This document shows positions 17,815 through 26,650 of a DNA stretch of 64,000 nucleotides, piece by piece. Under the pieces are notes generated by a model. The model saw only the letters and a list, made by a program, of their open reading frames with translations, ran no database searches and was not told the DNA's origin. The position numbers and the translations under genes are program-made. Source of the stretch: Fructobacillus papyrifericola (GTDB lineage: Bacteria; Bacillota; Bacilli; Lactobacillales; Lactobacillaceae); contig NZ_JAAMFJ010000001.1 of the NCBI RefSeq assembly GCF_018437235.1, forward strand, positions 667,439-731,438. Reading direction: 5' to 3'. How positions within the stretch are numbered: position 1 is the stretch's first letter; the number at the start of each line of letters is the position of its first letter.

Positions 17815-17842
17815 GAAAAAAAGCCCGCTAGGGGCTTTTTTT
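17815..17842 (-). terminator. Terminator of tig
   Basis: AAAAAAAGCCC pairs with GGGCTTTTTTT around a short loop, immediately after the tig stop codon. Confidence 0.88.
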
Positions 17843-17847
17843 CACGT

Positions 17848-19140
17848 TTACTTTGCCTTGGCAGAAGAAACGATCTTTTCAACCGCTTGCTTCATGGCGA
17901 TGTCGTGCTTCAACAAAGCATCTGACAATGATTGCTTAACTTGTTCTTCAGAGATGTTGTACTGAGAAGCCAAGTCCTTCACTTCAGCAGCCACTTCTTC
18001 ATCTGAAGGTTGGAAGTCTTCCTTCTTGACGATGGCTTCCAAGACCAAGTTCGTCTTCACGCGCGTGTCGGCACCTTCAGCGAACTGTTCCTTCAATGAT
18101 TCTTCTGTTTGACCAGAGATTTGGAAGAACATTTGTGGTGAGATACCTTGTTGTTGCAATTGACCGAGGTATTGTTGCATTTGACGGTTCACGTCTTCAT
18201 CGATCATTGCTTGTGGAATGTCACCACCGACAACTTCGGCGTTCTTCACAGCGGCTTCAACGGCAGCGTCTTCGAAGGCGTCGTCAGCAGCTTGCTTACG
18301 AGCTTCTTCCAAGTTCTTCTTCGTCTTTTCCTTCAATTCAGCAAGGGTGTCAACGTCTTCGTCAACGTCCTTGGCAAATTCATCGTCCAATTCAGGCAAT
18401 GACTTGCGCTTAATTTCGTGAAGCTTAACTTCGAACAAGGCTTCCTTACCAGCCAAATCCTTTGCTTGGTATTCTTCTGGGAAGGTTACCTTCACGTCAA
18501 CGTCGTCACCGGCAACGTGACCAACCAATTGGTCTTCGAAGCCAGGGATGAATGAACCTGAACCGAGTTCAAGTGAGTAGTCCTTTGACTGGCCTCCTTC
18601 GAAGTGGTCACCGTCAACTGAACCGTCAAAGTCGATTACGACCGTGTCGCCGTTTTCTGCCTTGGTTCCTTCTTCTTGCAAGACCAATTCAGCCTGGTTT
18701 TCTTGCATGCGCTTGATTTCAGCATCAACGTCTTCGTCTGAAACCGTTGCGTCTTGCTTTTCAACAGTCAAGCCCGTGTAGTCACCCAACTTGATTTCTG
18801 GGGCAACGGCTACTTCGGCCTTCATTTCCCAGTCAGCACCCTTTTCCATTGAAACAGGGGCGATGTCGGGTTGTCCAACAACCGTGATACCAGCTTCTGC
18901 AACAGCAGCTTGGTAAGCGGCTGGCAAAACGATGTCCATCACGTCTTGGTACAAAGCTTCTTCACCGAACTTTTGCAAGAAAAGTGACATTGGCACCTTT
19001 CCCTTACGGAAGCCAGGAACCGCAATCTTGTTCTTGTTCTTTTCAAAAGCGGCCTTCAAACCCTTTTGTACATCCGCTTCTGCGATTGAAAATTCTAACG
19101 TACCACGGTTTGCATCCGCAGCTGCTGTCCATTTAGACAT
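17848..19140 (-). CDS. tig: Trigger factor
   Basis: 430 residues, a ribosome-bound chaperone and prolyl isomerase. The N-terminal ribosome-binding signature is PGFRKGKVPMS, the middle FKBP-type domain starts near GDTVVIDFDGSVDG, and the C-terminal region is helical and acidic. TTGGAGG precedes the ATG. It has its own promoter and terminator, and precedes clpX as in most Firmicutes. Confidence 0.97.
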   Translation of the reverse strand: MSKWTAAADANRGTLEFSIAEADVQKGLKAAFEKNKNKIAVPGFRKGKVPMSLFLQKFGEEALYQDVMDIVLPAAYQAAVAEAGITVVGQPDIAPVSMEKGADWEMKAEVAVAPEIKLGDYTGLTVEKQDATVSDEDVDAEIKRMQENQAELVLQEEGTKAENGDTVVIDFDGSVDGDHFEGGQSKDYSLELGSGSFIPGFEDQLVGHVAGDDVDVKVTFPEEYQAKDLAGKEALFEVKLHEIKRKSLPELDDEFAKDVDEDVDTLAELKEKTKKNLEEARKQAADDAFEDAAVEAAVKNAEVVGGDIPQAMIDEDVNRQMQQYLGQLQQQGISPQMFFQISGQTEESLKEQFAEGADTRVKTNLVLEAIVKKEDFQPSDEEVAAEVKDLASQYNISEEQVKQSLSDALLKHDIAMKQAVEKIVSSAKAK

Positions 19141-19171
19141 AGTAAATCCTCCAAGTCATTTCTTCCTATTA

Positions 19172-19200
19172 ATTTTAGACTAAATAGCCGATTATCACAA
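19172..19200 (-). promoter_or_regulatory. Promoter of tig
   Basis: Minus strand TTGTGA (19195-19200), 17 nt, TAAAAT (19172-19177), about 32 nt before the ATG. Confidence 0.7.
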
Positions 19201-19320
19201 GGTTAGAGCGGATGAAATTTAGAAAATATGGGGGATTTCCCTCTTTTTTTCTTTTTTTAATGTTGCTTTTGTCTTTCTTTGTTATCATAGTGAAAATATC
19301 AACGGCTAGAGAGAAGACGC

Positions 19321-19767
19321 ATGGTGAAAGCATTACTGAAAAAATACAACCGAATCATCCGATACCTGATCTTGGGCTTCGGGACATTTTTAGTAAACAT
19401 GTGGTCCTACGGCCTCATTTCCAAAGTCGCCAACTACTCCATTTCCTACACTCTGGCCTGGGCCATCGCCGTGCTCTTTGCCTACGTGACGAACCGACAG
19501 TGGGTCTTTAATTCTAAGGCCTCTGGTTTCCAGATCATTCCCGAAATCATCAATTACTACCTGTCGCGTGGGCTGACCTTCTGGCTTGGTCTGGTCATCA
19601 TGTGGATTGGCGTCCATCTGCTTTCCTTCAATGACTTTTACGTAAACATCGCCCGAAACGCCATGCTGCTCATCCCCAATTACTACTTGGCCAAGTTCTA
19701 CGTCTTTCGCGACAAGCAGCGGCAACTAGACAACGAAAGCCTGACTGAAGAGGAATTGGGCGAATAG
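19321..19767 (+). CDS. GtrA family membrane protein
   Basis: 148 residues with four hydrophobic segments (about 13-31, 37-56, 72-93, 101-120), conserved NRQWVF after the second, and a charged C-terminus. GtrA proteins are thought to flip or move lipid-linked sugars for wall polysaccharide or glycolipid modification. It stands alone on the plus strand, divergent from tig, with no glycosyltransferase nearby, so the substrate is unknown. A purine-rich GAGAGAAG precedes the ATG. Confidence 0.85.
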   Translation: MVKALLKKYNRIIRYLILGFGTFLVNMWSYGLISKVANYSISYTLAWAIAVLFAYVTNRQWVFNSKASGFQIIPEIINYYLSRGLTFWLGLVIMWIGVHLLSFNDFYVNIARNAMLLIPNYYLAKFYVFRDKQRQLDNESLTEEELGE

Positions 19768-19836
19768 CCTAATCGGATTCCCAATCTTCATAAAAAAGTC
19801 GCACGCCGTTCACCCCAACCATGCTATAATTTAGTC

Positions 19837-19957
19837 AGAAAAGGAGCCGCCCTACCAGACGGCTCCTCAGGACAAAGCCGCAAAGCGGTGACTGTCCTTT
19901 CTGGTTCATATAGAAATCGCCATACTCGGTCTAGTCATAAAGCGAGTATGGCTTTTT
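19837..19957 (+). ncRNA. Candidate small RNA with three hairpins
   Basis: An extended -10 (ATGCTATAAT, 19821-19830) starts a stretch of about 120 nt with no ORF and three stems: GGAGCCG/CGGCTCC (19843-19866), AGGACA..GCCGC/GCGGT..TGTCCT (19869-19898) and a 10-bp terminator (19919-19952) followed by TTTTT. It converges on the small ORF at 19959-20106 and shares the terminator region with it, the arrangement of type I antitoxin RNAs such as RatA. No -35 box is convincing and no Rfam family was recognised. Confidence 0.5.
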
Positions 19958-19958
19958 G

Positions 19959-20106
19959 TTAGTTTCCCTTCTTCTTACGTTTTGCCAACCAGTCCAGGTA
20001 TTGATGTAATTGTCCAAAGGAAACAACAACAATACAGACAGTCTGCAACATCAAGCAGAACTTCACCAGAATTTGCTACACCTTTCGTCATCTTGTTTTG
20101 TTCCAT
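19959..20106 (-). CDS. Possible small hydrophobic peptide gene, frame uncertain
   Basis: GGAGG stands 6 nt before ATG at 20106, which opens a 43-codon frame ending at 19975. A second frame, from ATG at 20051 (or GTG at 20066) to 19959, encodes MLQTVCIVVVSFGQLHQYLD and a lysine-rich tail (WLAKRKKKGN), which looks much more like a real small membrane peptide of the type I toxin kind. The good ribosome-binding site and the plausible protein are thus in different frames: a frameshift, a decayed gene or a chance pattern. Function not known. Confidence 0.35.
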
Positions 20107-20183
20107 AACGGTCCTCCACTTCGAATGATGAAAGGACAGCAACCAAATCGCTTCTTTGTCCTGCCCGTATCTTAACACAAATC

Positions 20184-20226
20184 AAAAGAGCGTAAAGCCG
20201 ACCAATTCGGGCTTTACGCTCTTTTT
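20184..20226. terminator. Bidirectional terminator
   Basis: A 14-bp stem, AAGAGCGTAAAGCC with its complement, with T residues on both sides. It can end pepV transcription (minus) and rightward transcription. The remaining gap 20227-20335 shows only a small CTAG-type hairpin near 20300. Confidence 0.8.
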
Positions 20227-20335
20227 AGACTCTTTTTATTAGCGTTGTCTAACAATCATCGAAGCAGCCAAAGATAAAATCAACAAAGGGTCCTTTCGCT
20301 AGTTCCTCTAGCGACTTTGGCATGCTTTTTTGAAA

Positions 20336-21751
20336 TTATTCAGGCAAGTTGGCCAATTCGACAATCGCCTGACCATAGATTCCCATGGAGCGAACCAAGT
20401 CGTCGACCAAGGCGAATTCGTTCACCTGGTGCATCGTCTCTGGTGAGTCTGGGAACAAAGCCCCAAAAGCCACCCCGCGTTCCATCAAGCGGCCGTAAGT
20501 TCCCCCACCGATGACTTGGTCATGGGCAGGCAGGCCTGTTTGGTCGTGGTAGATGGCAAGCAAAGTCTGCACAACCGGATCCTCGGGCGCCACGTAGTGC
20601 GGTACTTGCGCATGGCCGCCAATTTCGGCCTTGTGGGGCCAGTTCGAAACGGCATCGGCCAGTTGACCGCGGATAAAGTCGGGACTAATGCCCTTTGGAT
20701 AACGGAAGTTATAGTTGATGAAGGCCCCGTTTTCTTCATCGAAGCGGATGATGCCGACGTTCATTGACAAGGCGCCCATCACGTCATCTTCAAAGGCCAC
20801 GCCTAATTGACGACCAGTTGGGTCATCGTGTGACCAGGTGCCCAGGTAGGCCAAGAAGCCGGCAGCAGAACCACCAAAGTCGTACTGTTCCAAGAAGTGG
20901 GCCAGGTACGTTCCGGCGTTCTCACCGGTTTCGGGTAAGGAGCCGTGAACCTGCTTACCAATCACTTCAAAGGAAACTTCGTCGCCATCCAGGCTGACTT
21001 TTCCGTGAATCTGAGGGTGGGCCTTCAGATAGGCTTCGAAATCATCGTCCACCTTATCAAAGTCGAGCCCAACCACGGTTGCCCGGGCAACACCAGAGAC
21101 CATGTTCGTTCGCAAGCCGGATTCGAAGTTCAGCAACTGGGCCTTATCCCCATTCGTTCCAGCAGCGGTCACGTTCACCTGCACGTTTCCCTTTTCCCCG
21201 TTGATGATTGGGTATTCCGCATCGGGTGAGAAGCCAAAGGCTGGTGCTGGTTCGACTTCGAAGTAGCGGGTCATTCCCGTCCAGTCGTTTTCTTCATCAG
21301 TTCCAAAAATCAAGCGAACCCGGCGCTTCAAAGGCAAATCCAGATCGCGAATCATCTTGAAGGCGTAGTAAGCGGCCAATCCCGGTCCCTTGTCATCGGA
21401 AGCCCCACGGGCAATGACCTTACCGTCTTCGATTACTGCCGTAAAGGGATCGGTATCCCAGCCTTCACCGGCCGGCATCACATCGACGTGGGCCAACAAG
21501 GCAACGTATTCCTCGCTGTCCTTGGGACCAATTTCGATGTAGCCAACCACGTTATCAATGTTCTTAGTGGTGAAGCCGTCACGGTCCGCCAGTGACAAAA
21601 TGTGTTCCAAAGCCGCCTTTGGTCCAGGCCCCAGGGGCGCATCCTTGCTTGCCTTACTATCGTCACGCACGGAAGGAATGGCTAAATAGTCCGCCAAGTC
21701 CGCCAAGTAGGCGACCTCCTCTTCCTTTGCTTTCAACTGCCAATCGACCAT
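20336..21751 (-). CDS. pepV: Dipeptidase PepV (M20 family)
   Basis: 471 residues. A di-zinc aminoacyl dipeptidase that releases amino acids from imported dipeptides. Metal-site motifs: ALLAHVDVMPAGEGW, GASDDKGPGLAA, FGTDEENDWTG, and the C-terminal GGGTYGRLMERGVAF. GGAGG precedes the ATG. It is divergent from nnrD; TATAAT in the shared gap (about 21830, minus strand) is a good -10 candidate, and a 7-bp AAAAGTC hairpin lies in its leader. Confidence 0.95.
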   Translation of the reverse strand: MVDWQLKAKEEEVAYLADLADYLAIPSVRDDSKASKDAPLGPGPKAALEHILSLADRDGFTTKNIDNVVGYIEIGPKDSEEYVALLAHVDVMPAGEGWDTDPFTAVIEDGKVIARGASDDKGPGLAAYYAFKMIRDLDLPLKRRVRLIFGTDEENDWTGMTRYFEVEPAPAFGFSPDAEYPIINGEKGNVQVNVTAAGTNGDKAQLLNFESGLRTNMVSGVARATVVGLDFDKVDDDFEAYLKAHPQIHGKVSLDGDEVSFEVIGKQVHGSLPETGENAGTYLAHFLEQYDFGGSAAGFLAYLGTWSHDDPTGRQLGVAFEDDVMGALSMNVGIIRFDEENGAFINYNFRYPKGISPDFIRGQLADAVSNWPHKAEIGGHAQVPHYVAPEDPVVQTLLAIYHDQTGLPAHDQVIGGGTYGRLMERGVAFGALFPDSPETMHQVNEFALVDDLVRSMGIYGQAIVELANLPE

Positions 21752-21873
21752 GAAAATACCTCCGTTTATTTTCTCCGGAAAAGTCGTTCATGACTTTTTC
21801 ATAATTTTCTAATGATTTGATTTTAATTATACACAAGTCCGCGTTAAAATGTTTGCAGGAGGTCGAATTTTTT

Positions 21874-22734
21874 ATGATTAATTTATCGCACAATCTGGCA
21901 GCAAACATCATCACCCCCAGAAAGAAGGACAGCTTCAAGGGAAACTACGGTCACGTCTTGATCGTTGGTGGCAACGAAAACCTTGGCGGGGCAGTCATCA
22001 TGAACGCCCAGGCCGCCGTTCAATCCGGAGCTGGCCTAGTCACGGTCGCGACGGACATGAGCAATAAAACCGCCATTCACGCACGCCTGCCCGAAGTGAT
22101 GGTCATGGACTTTCGACAAGATTTAACAAAGGCCGTCCAAAAGGCCGACGTTGTCTTAATCGGCTCTGGCCTTGGTGAGGAACTCAGCGTCCTGCAGAAT
22201 GTCTTTGCCCAGATCAATGCCGAGCAAACCCTCATCATCGATGGTTCGGCCATTACCATGATGGCTGAGCACAACCTCTCCCTGCCCAATGCCCAAGTCG
22301 TCTTAACTCCCCACCAAATGGAGTGGCAACGCTTTGGTGAGGTGCCCATTGCAAACCAGAGCATGGAAGACGCCAATTGGGAAGCCCTCGTGAACATAAA
22401 ACCCGAACCAATTCTCGTTTTGAAATCTTCTGCCACCCAGGTATACTTGGAAGATGACATGTATCAACTGTCCATTGGTGGCCCCTACCAAGCAACAGGC
22501 GGGATGGGTGACACCTTAGCCGGCATGGTGGCCGGCTTTGCCGCCCAGTTCAAGCCTTTAGGGCCAGCCGTCTTGGCGGCCGTTTACTGCCACTCGGCCA
22601 TTGCCGAAGAACTTAGTAAAAAGGCCTACGTGACCCTGCCTTCAAAAATTGCTGAAGCCATCCCGGCCTTCATGCAACGGTTGGCAGAAGAGACTGTGGC
22701 AAAGGACCCGGTTGATACCAAACAAGAAGAGTAA
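21874..22734 (+). CDS. nnrD: ADP-dependent NAD(P)H-hydrate dehydratase
   Basis: 286 residues from the ATG at 21874, chosen because AGGAGG lies just upstream; an earlier in-frame ATG has none. A ribokinase-fold enzyme that dehydrates damaged NAD(P)H hydrates. Motifs: VGGNENLGGAVIMNAQAAVQSGAGLV, GSGLGEE, LTPHQMEW and ATGGMGDTLAGMVAG with the catalytic Asp in GMGD. The NnrE epimerase domain is not fused. It is followed by exoA after 26 nt. Confidence 0.93.
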   Translation: MINLSHNLAANIITPRKKDSFKGNYGHVLIVGGNENLGGAVIMNAQAAVQSGAGLVTVATDMSNKTAIHARLPEVMVMDFRQDLTKAVQKADVVLIGSGLGEELSVLQNVFAQINAEQTLIIDGSAITMMAEHNLSLPNAQVVLTPHQMEWQRFGEVPIANQSMEDANWEALVNIKPEPILVLKSSATQVYLEDDMYQLSIGGPYQATGGMGDTLAGMVAGFAAQFKPLGPAVLAAVYCHSAIAEELSKKAYVTLPSKIAEAIPAFMQRLAEETVAKDPVDTKQEE

Positions 22735-22760
22735 TTTTGACCAGAAGGAAGAGAAGGCAA

Positions 22761-23579
22761 ATGAAACTGATTTCCTGGAACATCGATTCCATTAACGCAG
22801 CCGTTGAACACAAGTCCGACCGCGGGCTCATGACCTGGGGCGTCCTTGAAGGGATTGCTGAGAAAAAGCCCGACGTCGTCGCCATTCAAGAAACCAAGTT
22901 AAAGGTTGACGGCTTAACTAAGAAGCAAAAAGAGGCCTTAGAAGGCCTCTTCCCTGGTTACCACTTCTACACCAATTCCTCTTCGGCCCGCAAGTCATAC
23001 GCCGGCACGATGTTGATGACAAAGGACGAACCGATCAAGGTTGACTATCCCAAAATTGGTGCGCCCGGTGAAATGGATCAGGAAGGCCGAATTGTGACGG
23101 CTGAATTTGCCAACTGCTTCGTTTCCACGGTCTACACGCCAAACGCTGGTGGCGAGCTCGCCCGCTTGGACGATCGGCAACTCTGGGATGACGCCTACCG
23201 GGCCTACATCAATTCATTGAATGAGCAAAAGCCGGTCATTTTCTCCGGGGACTTTAACGTTGCCCACGAAGAAATCGATTTGAAGCACCCAAACACCAAC
23301 CACCATTCGGCGGGCTTCACGGACGAAGAACGCTCGCACTTCACCCAGCTGCTTGACGCCGGCTACACCGACACGCTCCGTGCCGCCCACCCTGGCGAAG
23401 GAGACATCTATTCTTGGTGGGCCCAGCGCTCCAAGACTTCGAAGATTAACAACTCCGGTTGGCGGATTGACTACTATCTGGTATCAAACCGAATCGCTGA
23501 CAAGGTCCAAGATATCAAAGTCGTGGACACTGGTGCTCGCCAGGACCACGCCCCATTGGAATTGGATATTGAGTTATAA
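22761..23579 (+). CDS. exoA: Exodeoxyribonuclease III / AP endonuclease
   Basis: 272 residues, an EEP-family nuclease that incises at abasic sites. Motifs: SWNIDSINA, AIQETKLK (catalytic Glu), TVYTPNAG, GDFNVAHEEID, SWWAQRS, WRIDYYLVS and QDHAPLELDI. The start at 22761 is preceded by AAGGAAGAGAAGG. It shares a transcript with nnrD and ends at a strong terminator. Confidence 0.96.
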   Translation: MKLISWNIDSINAAVEHKSDRGLMTWGVLEGIAEKKPDVVAIQETKLKVDGLTKKQKEALEGLFPGYHFYTNSSSARKSYAGTMLMTKDEPIKVDYPKIGAPGEMDQEGRIVTAEFANCFVSTVYTPNAGGELARLDDRQLWDDAYRAYINSLNEQKPVIFSGDFNVAHEEIDLKHPNTNHHSAGFTDEERSHFTQLLDAGYTDTLRAAHPGEGDIYSWWAQRSKTSKINNSGWRIDYYLVSNRIADKVQDIKVVDTGARQDHAPLELDIEL

Positions 23580-23580
23580 A

Positions 23581-23616
23581 AAAAGAACGATAACAATTGT
23601 TATCGTTCTTTTTTTA
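23581..23616. terminator. Bidirectional terminator between exoA and the exonuclease gene
   Basis: AAAGAACGATAAC and its perfect complement around AATT, with T-runs on both sides; serves the convergent genes on either side. Confidence 0.9.
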
Positions 23617-23622
23617 TTTGAT

Positions 23623-24156
23623 TTACTTATACCGAACCGCTTCCTTGAGCGGTGCCGTTCCAAAGAGCTGACCCTGGCGAATCAAGATTTCAGCACAGGC
23701 GACGGCATCGGCCAGAGCATTGTGGTGGTTCTTTAAGGAGATGTCCAACGAAGCAGAAACCGTGTTCAACTTGTGGTTAGGCAAATCAGGCATTAACCGA
23801 CGGGACGTTTTTAACGTGTCCAAAACTTGGAAGTGCGCATCGGGCAGATCATAGTAGTCCAGGCAGGCCTTCAAGACCGACACGTCAAAGGTGGCGTTGT
23901 GCGCCACGACCAGCTTTTCTTCGGTAAAGAAAGGGGCAATCGTTGGCCAAATATCTTTAAAAGTCGGCGCATCGACAACGTCTTCTTCATAAATGCCGTG
24001 AATTTGGGAGTTACGGGCGGAAAAGGGCGTGTCTGGTTTGAGAAGCGTGTAAAACTGGTCAACGATTTCGTCGTTTCGAACCACGACCAAGGCCAGGGAA
24101 ACGGCTGAATGCCGTTGTCCCGAGGCCGTTTCAAAATCAATGGCAACAAAGTTCAT
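23623..24156 (-). CDS. DnaQ-like DEDDh 3'-5' exonuclease
   Basis: 177 residues. Motif I is AIDFETAS (DFE, residues 6-9), the middle motif is VVAHNATFDVSVL and the third HHNALADAVACAEI (H and D of ExoIII). Such stand-alone proteins resemble the epsilon subunit or DinG nuclease domain and act in proofreading or DNA/RNA turnover; the substrate cannot be told. The stop of the upstream acetyltransferase gene overlaps the start. Confidence 0.9.
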   Translation of the reverse strand: MNFVAIDFETASGQRHSAVSLALVVVRNDEIVDQFYTLLKPDTPFSARNSQIHGIYEEDVVDAPTFKDIWPTIAPFFTEEKLVVAHNATFDVSVLKACLDYYDLPDAHFQVLDTLKTSRRLMPDLPNHKLNTVSASLDISLKNHHNALADAVACAEILIRQGQLFGTAPLKEAVRYK

Positions 24157-24710
24157 AGTAAGGAAAGCTCCCTTCTTTCAAGTGTCGCCGTCCGACCGGT
24201 TGGCAATTTCACACTTTGCTCGGCACCGGCCACAATGGCAAAGCCCAGTTCATCATAAAGGTGCCGGGCGACTTGGTTTTTAACATCGACGTCCAACCAG
24301 AGGCGGTCGTAGCCGACTTTTTCAGACCAGTCGACCATGGCCTCAATTGTCGACCGACCCAGCCCCTGGTTTTGATAATCGGACAAGATGGCAATGCCTA
24401 GTTCGCCAGCAGCAATCGAACCAATCCCAACCGGGTAAGAAACCGCGGGATTATCTTCTGTGTCGGCCTTCGTTTCCGCTTCGGCCCAGACCAACCAAGT
24501 CTTAGCTGGCAAGTCGGCTTCGGCAGCCATTTCGTCTTCATCAATACTCTCGGACTGCTGTCGGGCTAGCTCGTCAGCTAGTTGAAAGGTGTCTGACTCC
24601 TGCTTCAAAACAGCCAATAGGTCCTGGGCCGCTTGTGCATGGGCCAAGTCGAGGGCCTTCAAGCTGTAGGACAGGGTCACTTCGTTTTCACCAGTCGCTT
24701 TTGCCATCAT
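24153..24710 (-). CDS. GNAT family acetyltransferase
   Basis: 185 residues. The acetyl-CoA site is QNQGLGRS and the C-terminal half (LWLDVDVKNQVARHLYDELGFAIV) is typical GNAT. An acidic insertion (about 55-70) is not usual. Its place after tsaE recalls RimI, but the sequence does not clearly match RimI, so the substrate is left open. It overlaps both neighbours by 4 nt. Confidence 0.85.
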   Translation of the reverse strand: MMAKATGENEVTLSYSLKALDLAHAQAAQDLLAVLKQESDTFQLADELARQQSESIDEDEMAAEADLPAKTWLVWAEAETKADTEDNPAVSYPVGIGSIAAGELGIAILSDYQNQGLGRSTIEAMVDWSEKVGYDRLWLDVDVKNQVARHLYDELGFAIVAGAEQSVKLPTGRTATLERRELSLL

Positions 24711-25162
24711 GATAGTCCCTCTTCGATTGCTTCGGCACGGCCCAAGCCCTTGACGGTGATTACCCGGTCGTTTTCCCCTCGGCCACCCCGTTCAAAAGTC
24801 ATTACCAGCCGATCGTTTGGCAATAGGTCCGCCATAAACTGCGGCCATTCAATCAAACTGACCCCGTCGGTCCCCAAATAATCCTCAAAACCCTGGTCAG
24901 CCGCACCAGATTCTTCCAAGCGGTAGGCATCAAAATGATACAAAGGAATCCGACCTGTCTCGTAAGTGTTCAGGATGTTAAAGGTCGGGCTCTTCACCCG
25001 ATCCGTGACCCCCAGGGCCTGAGCAAAGCCCTTTGTAAAAGTCGTCTTGCCAGCTCCCAGATCCCCGTTTAGGGTGATCACCAAGCCGGGCTTAGCCAAA
25101 GCGGCAATCTTTTCTGCCAGCGCCTGTGTCTGGGCTGGCTCAGTTGTTTCGTACTTTTTCAT
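24707..25162 (-). CDS. tsaE: tRNA threonylcarbamoyladenosine biosynthesis ATPase TsaE
   Basis: 151 residues from ATG 25162. Part of the TsaBDE complex that makes t6A37 in tRNA. P-loop GDLGAGKTTFTKGFA and the family signature YHFDAYRLEE and LIEWPQ. The start has no ribosome-binding site; TATAAT ends 7 nt upstream, implying a leaderless mRNA. A longer frame would begin inside the terminator of the upstream gene and is unlikely. Translationally linked to the acetyltransferase gene. Confidence 0.93.
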   Translation of the reverse strand: MKKYETTEPAQTQALAEKIAALAKPGLVITLNGDLGAGKTTFTKGFAQALGVTDRVKSPTFNILNTYETGRIPLYHFDAYRLEESGAADQGFEDYLGTDGVSLIEWPQFMADLLPNDRLVMTFERGGRGENDRVITVKGLGRAEAIEEGLS

Positions 25163-25169
25163 AACTCTT

Positions 25170-25175
25170 ATTATA
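25170..25175 (-). promoter_or_regulatory. Extended -10 box of tsaE
   Basis: ATGCTATAAT on the minus strand, the same ten bases as before rsgA, with AAGAGTT and then ATG. Confidence 0.7.
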
Positions 25176-25223
25176 GCATGGTCCTTTCCCAAACGGTCTG
25201 GACCAGCTCTGAAACATAGCAGC

Positions 25224-25250
25224 AAAAAAAGCAGGCATCGGCCTGCTTTT
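25224..25250 (-). terminator. Terminator after the small membrane protein gene
   Basis: AAAAGCAGGC/GCCTGCTTTT stem followed by seven T on the minus strand, touching the stop codon at 25250. Confidence 0.85.
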
Positions 25251-25561
25251 TAGAATAGATAAAGCGCAATCAAAATCAGCCCCGTTACACATAAGCGGAC
25301 CAGATGATGCTTTAAATGAAAATCGTGAAGAGAAAACCCGCGTGAAATCGCTAAGGCTTGATAAGCAATCAAAGAGACAGCCGCAATAACGGTAAAGTAA
25401 AACCAATTGCAAAGCACGCCCAGCAAAAGAATAACACTAACCATAATGTTTAACACATTTAGAAGCAATTGCCCTTTTTGATTCTTCTTTATCGATTGAG
25501 TTGTGGCCACTAACATTAAAACAGCGTAGATGGCAATTAAAATTCGTAAAGTAATTTCCAA
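25250..25561 (-). CDS. Small integral membrane protein of unknown function
   Basis: 103 residues with three or four hydrophobic segments (about 3-20, 34-50, 52-71, 85-103) and a basic loop SIKKNQKGQ after the first. I do not recognise a family. It follows queA by 14 nt and ends in a terminator, so it is probably the last gene of ruvB-queA-orf103. Composition is like its neighbours. Confidence 0.7.
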   Translation of the reverse strand: MEITLRILIAIYAVLMLVATTQSIKKNQKGQLLLNVLNIMVSVILLLGVLCNWFYFTVIAAVSLIAYQALAISRGFSLHDFHLKHHLVRLCVTGLILIALYLF

Positions 25562-25575
25562 AGTCGGATTCCTTT

Positions 25576-26637
25576 TTACTTATGCACAAACATCGCATCC
25601 CCGAAGGAGAAGAAACGGTACTTGTCTGTCACCGCGTGCTTGTAGGCGTTTAAAATGTTGTCACGGCCGGTAAAGGCGGCGACCAACATGACCAAAGTCG
25701 ACTTTGGCAAGTGGAAGTTGGTAATGAAGGCGTCAACAATCTGCCAGTCGTAGCCTGGCTTAATGAAGATGTCCGTCCAACCGGAATCGGCCTTCAATTC
25801 ACCCTGGAACTTGGTCCCAATCGTTTCCAAGGTTCGAATCGAGGTCGTTCCAGTGGCCACCACCCGGCCGCCATTGGCCCGCACCTTATTCAACTTGGCA
25901 GCCGCTTCTTCCGACAACTGGTAGAACTCCGAGTGCATCTTGTGGTCCTCGATGTTTTCCTCGTCCACCGGCCGGAAAGTTCCCAGCCCCACGTGCAAAG
26001 TCAGCTCCACCAATTCGACGCCCTTGTCTGCGACTTTTTGCAAAAGTTCCGGCGTCCAGTGAAGGCCAGCCGTTGGTGCCGCAGCCGACCCGTCAACCTT
26101 GGAATAAACGGTCTGGTAGCGTTCCTGATCGTCCAGCTTTTCTTTAATGTAAGGAGGCAGGGGCATCTCACCCAGTTCTTCCAAACGTTCCATGAAAATG
26201 CCCTGGTAAGTAAACTCGATGTAGCGGCCACCGTGGTCCAATTCCTTGACAATGGTGCCAGTCATCACCGGATTCTCCGGGTCATCGCCAAAGACAATGG
26301 TTGAACCAATCGGTGACTTCTTAGCGGGCTTGACCAGCACCTCCCAAACATCGTCATGATCTTGACGGAGCAAGAGCACTTCAGCGTGCCCCCCGGTTTG
26401 TGGCCGGATACCGTGCAAGCGAGCAGGCAAAACCCGGGAATTATTCATGACCAGGGCATCGCCTGGGTTCAAATAGTCAAAGATATCATAAAAATGCTTG
26501 TCTTCGTAAGCCCCCGTCAAAGCATTCAAAACGAGCAAACGAGATGACGAACGGTCCTTCAAGGGCGTTTGAGCAATCAGCTCTTCTGGCAAGTCATAGT
26601 CAAAGTCGGATAGTTGGTAATGTGGTGCATCCGTCAT
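25576..26637 (-). CDS. queA: S-adenosylmethionine:tRNA ribosyltransferase-isomerase
   Basis: 353 residues from ATG 26637 ([20 protein letters not shown]), preceded by AAAGGGGGAG; a longer frame has no site. Adds the epoxycyclopentane ring of queuosine precursor to tRNA. Motifs: [59 protein letters not shown] and [13 protein letters not shown]. It follows ruvB, a common pairing. Confidence 0.95.
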   Translation of the reverse strand: MTDAPHYQLSDFDYDLPEELIAQTPLKDRSSSRLLVLNALTGAYEDKHFYDIFDYLNPGDALVMNNSRVLPARLHGIRPQTGGHAEVLLLRQDHDDVWEVLVKPAKKSPIGSTIVFGDDPENPVMTGTIVKELDHGGRYIEFTYQGIFMERLEELGEMPLPPYIKEKLDDQERYQTVYSKVDGSAAAPTAGLHWTPELLQKVADKGVELVELTLHVGLGTFRPVDEENIEDHKMHSEFYQLSEEAAAKLNKVRANGGRVVATGTTSIRTLETIGTKFQGELKADSGWTDIFIKPGYDWQIVDAFITNFHLPKSTLVMLVAAFTGRDNILNAYKHAVTDKYRFFSFGDAMFVHK

Positions 26638-26650
26638 GGAAGCTCCCCCT

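Noticed and set aside
22077..22495. Long minus-strand frames opposite nnrD
   Set aside because: Shadows of the clear nnrD reading frame; no ribosome-binding site and no protein-like features.
23581..23616. Palindrome near exoA as an attachment site or operator
   Set aside because: Stem, loop and T-runs fit an ordinary bidirectional terminator between convergent genes.
25163..25225. Longer tsaE start at 25225
   Set aside because: The extra codons run through the terminator tail and the -10 box; homologues begin near MKKYETT.
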